A stretch of 64,000 bases of DNA from Montifringilla adamsi (Eukaryota > Chordata > Aves > Passeriformes > Passeridae): assembly GCA_017590115.1 (NCBI GenBank), contig JAGGNK010013558.1:11769752-11833751 (forward strand), read 5' to 3'. A program made the position numbers and the translations under genes. The notes under the pieces are model-generated. The model did not search any database. It was not told the origin of the DNA and saw only the letters and a list, made by a program, of their open reading frames with translations. Below are positions 27,936 to 38,597 of the stretch, piece after piece (position 1 is the first letter of the stretch; each line of letters begins with the position of its first letter).

Positions 27936-29880
27936 GTGAAATCTGCTGCCAGGGTCCATAACTGACAAATGCACTTTTGGAAATGGACTGGAAAATAAAA
28001 ATGCGAAGGTTCTGCCGGTCTGCAGCAAGAAAATTACATTCCAACCTTTCAAGCAAGAGACGTCGAAAAAAAAGCTGCTGCTCTAAAACACAGCTCCTTG
28101 TGCAGAGGTGTTAAATCAGTTTATTTACCTACAAACATGACTAGAATCTGTGAGGAGGAAGGTGCCTGCCTCCTGCAGCATCCCAGCTGAGGAGACAGGC
28201 AGCAGGATGTGCAGGCAGTGCTGGTTAAGGGAGGGATGAAAACAAACAGTAACTTGACTCAGCTCAGTCCTATGTTGGGAACAAGTGAATTAGAATAAGA
28301 GATGTAGAATTGCTTGTTGTCTTGAACATTTCAAATGACAGAGAGGACACAAATATAATAAAATTTTTATTGTCTTCAGAATAATGGGGAGATTTATTAT
28401 GGTTTTTGTGTGACAGAAAATGCTGTAATTAAGACTGCACTATAAAAACAAGTATGACAAGAGCTATTTTTAAGGTTCTCAAACTCTTTGACAAATTCTC
28501 CTTTTAAGCTTTCTTGCTTTCCCCAACAGTGGAAAAAAAAATTATATGATGTAACAAAAAATCATAATTGCAAGTCCTTATAAAGCTTGTTTTAAAAAAG
28601 AAAGTAGAAACTTAAATATATATTCTGATTCCAGTTTGCATAATTTAACAAAAATAAGTTTAGACGCACCACAGTAGGGCTTAATGGGAAAAAGTAGCTC
28701 CCATATAGCATTTTCTATGCCTACATTTTTAGATAAAGAATAGCTTGACACACTTGTTGCTAAAAATATGCATCCTGAATATTTCAGCACTGAGGAGCTA
28801 ACATGTATTGCTTGATATTCCCCTTTTTGCAATTCAGCATTGCCCTTATAATAAGGCTTTGATGTCTAATATCACTTTAAAAAGTCACTCTTCACTATTT
28901 GGTCAAAGCCTGTTTTGCTATATAGGGATGTAACTAAGCAGTGCTTTATTGATGATTAAGTTTATCTATCTATAAATTATCCCAGGTGGGCTCTCCTACC
29001 TGCTGGGAGGATACTCAGTAGTTAGAGCTGTAGTGCTAAAGTAACTGTAGTGCCTGCAAGTAACACATTTTATAAACCAGACTGTATTTAGCCTCTGTGT
29101 TTTCATTATAGCTATTTTCCAGACACCAAAAGTTGAGTTTGTTTTTTGAAAGAGACTCCACAAGTATAAACTAGAGCTTAACTTTTTATTATTTGTAAAT
29201 GTTACATGTTTTATTGCTGAAGAGCTGTATCAAAACTTTACACAGGACATTGAATTCAGTGCTGGTAAAGGCAGCACTGAATGTATGTAGAAAGTATTAC
29301 ATCATGAAGGGATGGAAACAAAGAGCTCTGGGGGACTGGGATAGGCAAGCTTCCCTCCACTCACAGGAAATGGGTGAAGCCTTTCTTGAAATTATTATTC
29401 AGACATTTTGTGCTGTGAAGGAAATGTCTCCTGATAGCACAAGCTATTGGTTTCCTGTTGTGAACTAACAGTTTTGGCATAACCAAGAATGGACGGGAAG
29501 GGCAAATGATTGGGGGTCATTGGAAGAACTTATTTCAATGAGAAGACCAGACCAAGTAAGTGGGAAGAAATTTGACCTGACAAAAACCCTGAAAATAAAA
29601 TGGGAGTGGGGGAACGGGAAAGAAAAGGGCTCAGTGGAATTAATTTCTACAGTGGAATTAAATCTTGGTGGAAATAAATAAAATAACAAAAAAATAATGT
29701 CCCCCATGAAACGTTCACAGGGTTAGCAGGGGGAACTCTGTTGTTGGGCAGGAAGTATTGCAGGGGGAGAAAGCCCTTTGTGTCCTACCTAATCCAGAGC
29801 CTAATTCAACAAATATATATCCGGCTTCTACACTGAGGAAAGCAATTTTTGGAAGGTTTCACAGATGCAGAATTGCTTGG

Positions 29881-29892
29881 GTTTTGGGTTTT

Positions 29893-29963
<71 letters not shown>

Positions 29964-30020
29964 TTTTTTTTTTTTTTTTTTGTTTTTTTTTTTGGTTTTT
30001 TTTTTTTGGTTTTTTTTTTA
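29881..30020. repeat. Very long T-rich tract (69 uninterrupted T, then T-runs broken by G)
   Basis: 29894-29962 is pure T. It is followed by T-runs separated by single or double G up to about 30019. It produces a spurious poly-Phe ORF. It may derive from the tail of a retroposed element in reverse orientation or be a simple expanded homopolymer. Its exact length in an assembly should be treated as unreliable. Confidence 0.95.
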
Positions 30021-30331
30021 CAATAAGACCTTACAACAGAGGCACTTTCAAGTGGTTTTTTTCAAGCAGGGTGTATAAATAGCAGTGCCAGCAGGTCCCT
30101 GCACTGCCTGAGTGCTGGGCCAGCTGAGCATGAGCCTTCCAGGCAAAGGGAACACAGCAAAGGCTCACACAACAAGTTCCTTCCCAGCCTGCTGTGACAG
30201 GCTCCAGTTTATACTTGTGGAGTCCCAGCCTGTGTGGCTTCCCTTGTCCCTCCTGAGGTCTCTGGGGACCTGTGCCACCTCCACAGCCTTGCTGAGGCCG
30301 TGCCAGGACTGCCCTCCCACATGTGCTGTTG

Positions 30332-30461
30332 GCTCTTCTCTGGAGGGGACAGTGCAGAGGTGGTCACAGCTCCAGAGTCTTCCTCCTGGAACATCACCAC
30401 TCCAGCTCTTCTCTGGAGGGGACAGTGCAGAGCTGGTCACAGCTCCAGAGTCTTCCTCCTG
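30332..30461. repeat. Tandem duplication, two copies of a 73-bp unit
   Basis: Copies begin at 30332 and 30405 with gctcttctctggaggggaca. They are almost identical (one substitution noted in the first 55 bases); the second copy lacks the last few bases of the unit. They lie in a GC-richer block (about 30080-30560) with overlapping but unconvincing ORFs. Confidence 0.92.
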
Positions 30462-31036
30462 CAACCTTCCTCCATCCCAGGGCAGGAGGATGGCAGGGCA
30501 TGGCAGGGAGCACTCACTGAGCTCTGCCCTGTCACTCACAAGGTTTCACTGCCAGCAGCAAAAAGTAAATCTAAAAATCTCTCCAGTGTCACAGGCTTCT
30601 TTTTAAGATGGCAGCCTAAGTTTGACTTCAATCTTTCAAAGTGCCTAAAGGCTATTTCTAAAAATCAATTAAATCTGCTTGGACTTCTGTGTTATGTACT
30701 CTTGGAGCAAGCATTTGCACCCTTGCAAATATTATCTTGATTGTATGGAAATTCAGGTTGTAGAAAATGGCTGCCTGGTTCAGAAAAAACATGAAAAGAG
30801 CTACTTTGTTTTTACAGATTCTTTAAAGGCTGCCTCTAAAGAGTCTTTTATGATGCCAAACCCAAAAGAGTTCGTAAAAATGTGTCTGAATTTGTTTTGG
30901 GATTTAATTTATATAGAATTTTTGAACCCATATACAACATTTCTGCTTTCTACTCTTAGAAAAATACAAACTTCAGTCACATTGGAATAATACTTTTTTT
31001 TAACATCTCCTTTTAAATATTTTTGTTTCCATTTAG

Positions 31037-31222
31037 GACTGCCAGCATTACCATGGAAACCCCCAAAAATAAAGACTTTCCCAGCCTTATGAGAGTACAC
31101 CTGCAAGAGCAAGAGCTGCCTATCGAAAGTGACTTCTTCATTATGGGTGTCACCTAAGGACATTTTGTGCAGCCAGTATGACTTTTTCTCTCAAAATTTA
31201 TTAAAATTATATTCTTAGCATT
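31037..31222 (+). CDS. Exon-like segment E: possible terminal exon with stop codon and poly(A) signal
   Basis: An excellent acceptor (long T-rich tract ending ttccatttag, AG at 31035-31036) precedes a 39-codon open frame in phase 2 that ends at TAA 31155-31157. The peptide reads TASITMETPKNKDFPS at its start and ends SDFFIMGVT. It is hydrophilic and acidic in its second half. ATTAAA lies at 31200-31205, a possible cleavage site (CA) near 31222, and a GT-rich stretch just after. Acceptor, open frame, poly(A) signal and downstream element together look like a real last exon. The coding part is 31037-31157; the rest would be 3' UTR. No homologue was recognised. Confidence 0.3.
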
Positions 31223-34200
31223 GATACAATTTGGTGTCTTGCCATGGGCCAGTAACAAATGTCTGTTGCTGTCCAGTAGTGCTCTTTTTAATATACTGTC
31301 TCAGAAAAACCAGCTCTTGACAAACTGTACAGTTGAGTTTGGAAGCCCTGAAATACCAAGATGAAATAAGCACTCATCTCAGTGAGACATGAAGATCTAA
31401 TAAGCTGTTTTAATATAAATCATTCCACTGGCTTCAGAAGGATTTGGATCAGGGTTACAAAGAGAATTGCAAGAATTCATCTGCTGCTTCCTAGTAGAAA
31501 GGTGGAGCATATTTACTAGGGAGCAGTTGGCTGCTATCAAAATGGATCTGGTTAGACTTTTCAACACTGCTAATTATATATATACACATATTTTGTTACA
31601 GAATTAAACAGTTTGATCTAAAATTTTACAATTTCAGTTAGTTCTATGCAGTTTTCAAATTAACAACAAAATTTTTTTAGTTAACTACAATGGCTTAGCA
31701 TGTATTTTTTGCAAGAAAAAGGCAGCTATGGTGGTAGGACTGAATTCAGATAACCTGGCAGTATCTATGAATAATGTTTCAAGACAATGTTCTTGTAATT
31801 ACAAGCCCTCAAACCAACAAGATTTCCATTCTTTTGGTGCCTGCTCTCTTTTCTTAACTATATGAATTGTATATTCTGCTTGCCAAACTGTTAAAATTTC
31901 CAGTGTATGAAGGCTTTTGATTTGTGTACCTTTCTGCAGTGTAGTGGCAATTTGACAAGTCTGCATCTGTAATGAGCACCACTGGGAAAATAGAGATTTT
32001 TTTTTGTTTGTTTTTCTGTATTAAAAACATTCCAAAACTAATGAAAAACTGAACTTTAACTGAAGCTAGAAATACACCTTTGTGTTATTACCAATAGCAT
32101 AGGAAAATCACCTACATATTTTTTGCTGTTATTTAAGCATACTTATTAAGCATAGTAACTTAAATGCACTCAGGTGTTACCAAGATTTGCTTTTCACTGT
32201 TCTTTTAATGAGCAAAGTCCTTGGCAGAACTATTTTTTCAGCATAGACAAACCTCAGAAATGCTATCTGTAACATCTCCATGGTATGCCTAGTACCAAAT
32301 GATCCTGTTCAAACCAATGGACACCTTGGGAAATCAGATGCTATTCCACATGAAGAGGAGCATCAGACCTCAGCTCTCCAGGAGTACTGAAGTACTAAAG
32401 GAAAGAACAAATTCTGTCCTCAAACCAAGTGTTTGCAGTACAGAGCTGAGTCTAGAGAGGGATTCATTCAAGCAGAACATTTAGCTGTACATGACAAATT
32501 AGTGTCATGACTATTGATTGCACTGTCTCTGCCTATAATCTCATCAGAATATTATCATTCTGCAGGACTTCCTGTTGTGCAAAAGAACAAATTTCCCAAG
32601 AAGTCTGGTGTTTGTAAGAAGAGATCTTTCCAAAAGTGCACAGGTACTATCAACAAGATAGTAGTGAAGTAATTTTTGCTGCATTTACCAGCTTTAGGTA
32701 CTGCACTATGAAATTTCTGGATGTTTGCAGTCAATAAGGTTTCTGTGTCACAAGAGAAATGTTTCCCCAACAAATGCAGATTCAAATGTTATACATTCCC
32801 ACTGCTTCAATTTTTGCTCTAGGCTAAGTAGATGATTATTTAGTGTTGCTACAAGCTGTCATATTACTTATGCTGCTCACCAAAGAGGTGGTTGTGTTTC
32901 AGCATTAGGCAGGGAGTGTTCCTGTGTGTGCATTTGAGCCCAAAAGGACTATTTCAAAAGGTTGTTGCCTATGTTTGCTGATACCCTCTAAAGTTGATTA
33001 TTGTTGCAGGTGGCAGCAGAAGTTGAATTTCCCTGTGAAGGTGAGTAGGAGTGGCAGTCAGATGGAACTGGGAAAGGGTTATAAAAGTTTTAAATTCTTC
33101 TGTGGCAAAAAGTGTGGAAACTGTGGATAGGTTAAAGAATGATGGGTTACCATGCAGGGTTAATTTTTCAGGAATGAAGTGGAGAAATTATAATGAAATT
33201 AATTGTAGTGGAATTTGTAAACTGGCATAGAATTGAGGTCAGTCATTGTAAAATTATTCCTTTTCCTTTGGCTGGATGCTCTGCACAAGCTGCTATTCCC
33301 CCTCCTGCAGTGTTAAAATCACTTCTTTTCATTTGTGCGTGCTTTCTGGAACTGATGAGATTAAAACAGCATAATACCACTTCAACTCAATAGGGAATGA
33401 TTGCAACTGAAAAGCATTTATTTATTTGATGTGAATCATTCTGTAGCACATTTCAATTCCATATTGGAAAGGACGTTTTTTGTCTTTTAAATATTTACTT
33501 AAATGGGAGAAGAGAGAGGATGTCCCTGTCCCTGGCACCTTTACTTTGCTAATGCAGGCAACACACACCTCACTTCACACTGCTGATGTATTGTAAGGGG
33601 ACATTTAGGATCATTTCAATTATTCTACTGTTCACTGTTACCACATCAAGTCTTTACAGTTTTATATGAGGATGTTGGTCAGTGTAAAAAAAGAAATAAT
33701 AATGTAATATAAGTGGCACAGAAAAGGTTAAAAACAGAAAAAACAAAGAGTGGGTTTGTTGTAATAGCACTGTCTGTTTGCTCCATCTTGCTAGTAGTTT
33801 TTAAAATGAGCTAGACATTAAATAGCCACAGTTTTGTCTAAAAATAAAGTAGATGCTTTATGGAGAAAGTTTTGTCCTAATTAAAAGGACAGGTGAATTG
33901 TGGGGAGAATGACTTAATATTATGGCAACCATAATATTTGACTTTTAATTGTATCAAAAAGCATTTTAATGACAGCTTTCTTACACTAATGCTTAGCTTT
34001 TTTTTTTTTTTTTAACTTAGTTAACAGTTCAGATCTTTTATTCCAATTTACATACATGCCAATCATTCCAGGATGGAACTAATAATTGTATTGTAGCAAG
34101 AGCGAAACAGAGTTTGTAGAAAAAGAACATAAACAAAAAAATCTTTTTTTAGGCCAGTTAATATAATTGGAAGGAACAGGCAGGCTTTTGGACTCAAAGT

Positions 34201-35746
34201 CCTTTCTCTGGGTCTGAAAAGGAGTGGCAGAATCTAAGACAGAGACTAGATTAGGCCCAATTCCTCTTAGTTTAATCTAATTATGTTAGGGAACTTGAGA
34301 GATAAGGGTGCTCAGCATGCATAGAGCAAAGCTCCCTCCCATGTTACAGCCATCATACTCTGCTGGGGAAAGTTGTGCTGCAAGGAGAGCTGCACAAGCC
34401 TGTACATCAGTTTCCAGAGACTCCTGGCATCCCTAATTGCTGGCACACACCCAGCCACCCTGGCAGCACACACAGGCACTGGAGTGCAGGTCTGGAGTGG
34501 CTCTGGACGAGCCAACATCACCATCCCAGGTTGACACAGAGCTCCCCTGCACCTGCGGCTCCCTCAGCGACTGTCGGACTGCTGAGGAGCCCGAGTCCCC
34601 TGCAGCTCAGTGCCTGGGGGTCTGGGAGCCCCTCTGGAGTGTCCCCTGAGCTGGTGTGTGGACAAGATTCCAACCAGGCAAATGGACGGATTACCAATAT
34701 TCCTTGGAGTCCTTGGCCATCTGGATGTCCTGCTACCACCAGGCTCATTTTTCAGCTTGATGAATGTAGTGATTTTGGAAATGGTTGTGGCTGCTCCCAT
34801 TCTTTTAACAATTTCCGTTATCCTGGCCAGTTATTTTCAGGGTCTTGGCCTTTTCCTTCAAAGCTATGTGTCTTTATGTTTCAAGATCTCTGAATAGCAA
34901 CTTGTACAAGTATGTCCCTTTGTGCCTACTCCTCATCTTGGAGCAGTTCATGTACAGCAAATGCCTTTTGAATGGGCTTGTGACAAAGTGACTCAGGCAA
35001 ATGCTGCTCTAAATGACCTTCCCACAGACACTGAGTAAAAAGGAGACGAGCATCAGCTCTCCATTTTGCTGGACAGGGCATACACACGAAGCATACAGTC
35101 AGGTGGAAAGTAATGTGAGTTTCATAATGGTGTCAGTAGCAGACCCCAGCTGTTCCCTCTGACACAGCACACACAGGGACTCCCCAGACAAGGCTGGCTT
35201 CAGCTCCATTTTACTCTACAGCTTTGTCTATCTTCAGGGTTTTTCAGCCCCAACAGGCATCTTCTTGTGTATTTTAAGCTGAAAGAAAAGTCAGCAAACA
35301 AAAACTGAGTCTACACAGGCACCCAGAAACAAAGCTGTCATTATAGGATATGCAACTGCTTTTTCTGAGGCATTGCTAAGTCTTATTCTCTCAGATCCGT
35401 ACACACTGTCCAGTTCACATCTCAGACTACTGGGGGAAAAGAAAGTTCCCAAACGTGCTTGAAATACTAAAGCAGTCCCAGGAGGAAAAACCTAAACAAA
35501 CACTGTCCCCCTCCCTGAGCACACCCCATCCTCCCCTAACCTAGGCAGCCACTGACACTCAGCACTTTCTGCCAGCAGCTCTGACTGTTCTATTCTTCAC
35601 AAGGAAGGCTTATATTGCTTGTACAGTTTTTTGTCACCCCTGTGCATTGTATGCCTCAGTTACTGAGCCAGCTGTTCTGCTGATTCTTAGAAGGGCTTTC
35701 ACAGAAAGGAATTCTGTATAAAAATGCTGCTGCCCTGGGACTAGGT

Positions 35747-35797
35747 GGTGACTAGTGGTGACTGGTCATTAGGTCACCCCGGTGACTTGTGGTGACT
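35747..35797. promoter_or_regulatory. Cluster of four GGTGACT motifs with one inverted GTCACC
   Basis: GGTGACT occurs at 35747, 35757, 35781 and 35791, in two pairs each spaced exactly 10 bp. The reverse motif GTCACC at 35773 forms an inverted repeat with GGTGAC at 35781 (2-bp spacer). The pattern resembles multimerised nuclear-receptor half-sites or AP-1/CRE-like sites, or a degenerate tandem repeat. Function is unknown. Confidence 0.4.
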
Positions 35798-37917
35798 GGC
35801 ACCATTTGTTACACAAGGGCCCAAACAGCAGACAGACATTTTGGCAGAATGACTTCTGAGTGACAACCTGCCTGTTATCAATCTTTACCAGGGTATGTAG
35901 ATACAACAGTAAAGTAGACCAGGATTTCTAATTACCATTGCTAACTCACAAATGAGTTGGCTAGGGTTGGCTACTCTTAGCCTCTTGACAGAAGAAGTTA
36001 TAATAAAAATCAAAAGGTGCACTTGTTTAAAATTATCAGTTATCACCTGAAATAAGGACATTTCAGACGCCATTTTCTTGAATATATGGTTAATAGTTTC
36101 AAATCTTAGAAAGCATGTGCCAATTCCTCCTCATCATACAGCTCCACCAACTCCACAGTCTTTGGATTCACTTCAAATCTTGTTTTCAGTATGACAAGAA
36201 CTTTTGCTGACACTGTAATTAAACAACAAGAATAATTCCAGTAATAAGACAGACAAACAAGAATACCTTAGCAAGCAGGTAAAGATCTAAGGCCTTGGGA
36301 AAGGCTGGATAAGCTTTCAGCACAAACAGAACCATAGCAAATTATGCAGTTTGCTTAAATTGTACCTGAGAAGGTCACTCCTAAAGACAGTCTTGAGCCA
36401 CAACCTAATTTCTCCTCTCCAGGTGGCCCTTGCAGACAACCTAAGTCCAGAATATCTAAAAGTGCCATGTTCTCACTTCAGGCCTCATCAGCCCTATCAA
36501 AAAGGCCACAGAACATCTTGTCTAGCTGGCCTCAAACTTATGGTCTCATCTCAAGGACATATGGGCTGTGGGGAGGTGACAGGGACAGGTAATGCTCAGG
36601 GCTTGCTAGCACTGCAGGATAAGAGTCAGATGCTGGGAGTGAACTTTAGTTTTTCACCAGGTGTACTGATTAGCTCAGCAGTCCCAAACATGATCCTGGG
36701 ACCTCATCAGGAGTTTAACTCAAAGCAGTAAGTTTGTTCTTTAGGCTGTACTCAACTCACAGAGCTTCTTTATCCACTGGATCAAGGAAAGCCCCAAAAA
36801 TTACACATTAGGTATGCACAGTTTCATAGCAAATGCAAATACTCACTTTAAATGTCATATGAATGCAGTGGCTTGCATTAACAGCATGCTGGTGGCCTAC
36901 TTAATAACTAGCATTTTCTTCTCTTCAATGCATGTGTAATTTATAACAGCCAGCTAACATCAGGAAGCCTTTCATGCTCCAAGGCTGAAATACTTGTATA
37001 TTATACTTGTATACTCTACTACCCCCAAAGACTAACAGTAAAACAAGATAGGGGAATTCACTCCCTAGAGAGAAGTCTCCTCTAGGCTTTAAGGACACAT
37101 AACTTCCAATTAAAGCTTTACAGAAGAGCTGATACCTGCAGTATGACTAAGGCTCAAGACTACCCCAGTGCATGTCTGTCTGATGAGGTGCCTGTGGCAC
37201 TGCTGTAGCATTACAAACATGTACCAGTAAATCCACCTCTGAATGCAGTTCATCTCTCTTGGGAATGAAGTTCATCTTTCACAATACAACATGGTCTTCT
37301 AAACAGAAGGAGAAAGAAAAAAACATTTATCATTCTTGTGCCAGGCGGAGTTCAGCTTGAAAGAAACCGGATGAAATGTGTATCATTCATCTAAGGAACA
37401 AATCCACACTACAGATTTGTCTGAGAGACAAGTGAATGCGATCCAAAAAAGCTATCCATTTCAGAATGGGAGGCTTGAATTCAGTCCAACCAGAAAATGC
37501 ATGCTGAGTAGCATCCATTTATTCAGAGTAGGAATGGTTTCTTCTGAGAGCACATTGCCTTGATCATTGTGTTAAACACTGTATATATAACCAACAAAAA
37601 TTCCCATCTTTGCAAATGCAGGCTATCTGCCAGTTCCACAAAGGGATTTTTTTTTTTTCCTAAATAGCTACTGCACAAGGGCTCTTGCCAGCAGAGCAGG
37701 TTTTGTGTGCTCAGCTTACTGTGATCATCAGGTCTGAGGGCACAGTAAATGGAATTCACAAGCCTTTCCAAGTCACCTCCTGTGTAAAGCCCTGAACAGA
37801 CAGTCCCAGAAGTGAAGTAAGGAGCAACTTCCCCCTCCGCCCCTTTGGGCAGCTCTCACACATGCTTTTAGCAATACCTAAAACAAGAAAAACACCTACA
37901 GCCACTTCACTGGGGCT

Positions 37918-38220
37918 GGCGGAAACAGAACGGAAATGAGAAACTGATTAAGTGGAGAGCCAGCTTCACATGCAGAGAAACTTCCAACTTTTGTTCCTAA
38001 CGACTTTTTAAAAAGTGCTTCAGTTTTGCTAGTATTCCCTTTGAAAAAAAAATAAAAATCTTGGCCCATGAGCTCTCAGTGCCTACACAGATGAAAGTTG
38101 TGAGAGGCCTTAAATGACTTCAGCAGGAAACGACTGGGAAGGGGAGGGGTCTGTTTTCTGACAGTCCCATTACACATTTCTAGGAAAAATCTTTTCAAGT
38201 TCTGTGGACGAAAACGAAAC
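37918..38220. promoter_or_regulatory. Possible regulatory element with ISRE-like and purine-rich (ETS/IRF-like) motifs
   Basis: GGAAATGAGAAACTG (about 37932-37946) and GAAAACGAAAC (38210-38220) fit the GAAANNGAAA pattern of interferon-regulatory-factor sites. Further GGAAACGACTGGGAAGGGG-type purine blocks lie between them. This is motif matching only; such motifs are common by chance. Confidence 0.2.
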
Positions 38221-38581
38221 AGAATTACAGCACTGCCTCTCTTTTGGAGACAATCAAAACAACACTTTTTCTGCTCCCATGCTGGAGTGCTGCAAAGTAA
38301 CTCCCTTCTTTTTTTATCTCTCCTCTCTTTCTCAGGATCTTGAGGTCAGGAATAGCACTTCAGATTGAAGAAACTGTTAGAACCAACTCATTCTAATCTG
38401 CTCAAAAAGGACCCACGTTTGTTTCAGGTAAACTTCAGGAATAATTTGTTCTGCAGTTGCATTCGTAAATCCTTCTGCCATTTCCCAAACCCCTCACAAA
38501 CTGTTCTCTGAGCTCAGGAGTTTTCTGTTTAGTAGCAGTGACAAAGCACTCGACTACTGCAGGAAAGCTGTGCAATAACAA

Positions 38582-38597
38582 ACGTCAGCCAACGTCA
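38582..38597. promoter_or_regulatory. Pair of ACGTCA (CRE half-site) motifs spaced 10 bp
   Basis: ACGTCA at 38582-38587 and 38592-38597 are on the same face of the helix. CG dinucleotides are scarce in the surrounding AT-rich DNA, so retention of both CGs is mildly suggestive. A CCAAT motif lies about 200 bases farther on (about 38797). Confidence 0.2.

Larger units (their letters stand above)
15783..29880. other. Mostly non-coding stretch
   Basis: Apart from the weak segments at 19677-19698 and 20898-20943, I see no coding signal. ORFs of up to about 150 codons (for example 27360-27815 minus, 24578-24985 plus) match nothing I know. It holds possible MIR relics, the GGGA microsatellite and an AT-rich run near 21.48-21.57 kb. 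Confidence 0.55.

Noticed and set aside
29758..30082. ORFs encoding poly-phenylalanine
   Set aside because: They are translations of the T homopolymer; no credible product.
33010..33040. 31-base segment with acceptor ttgttgcag and consensus donor gtgagt
   Set aside because: Lies beyond the putative poly(A) signal of the hypothetical gene and has no partner exons; kept only as a note.
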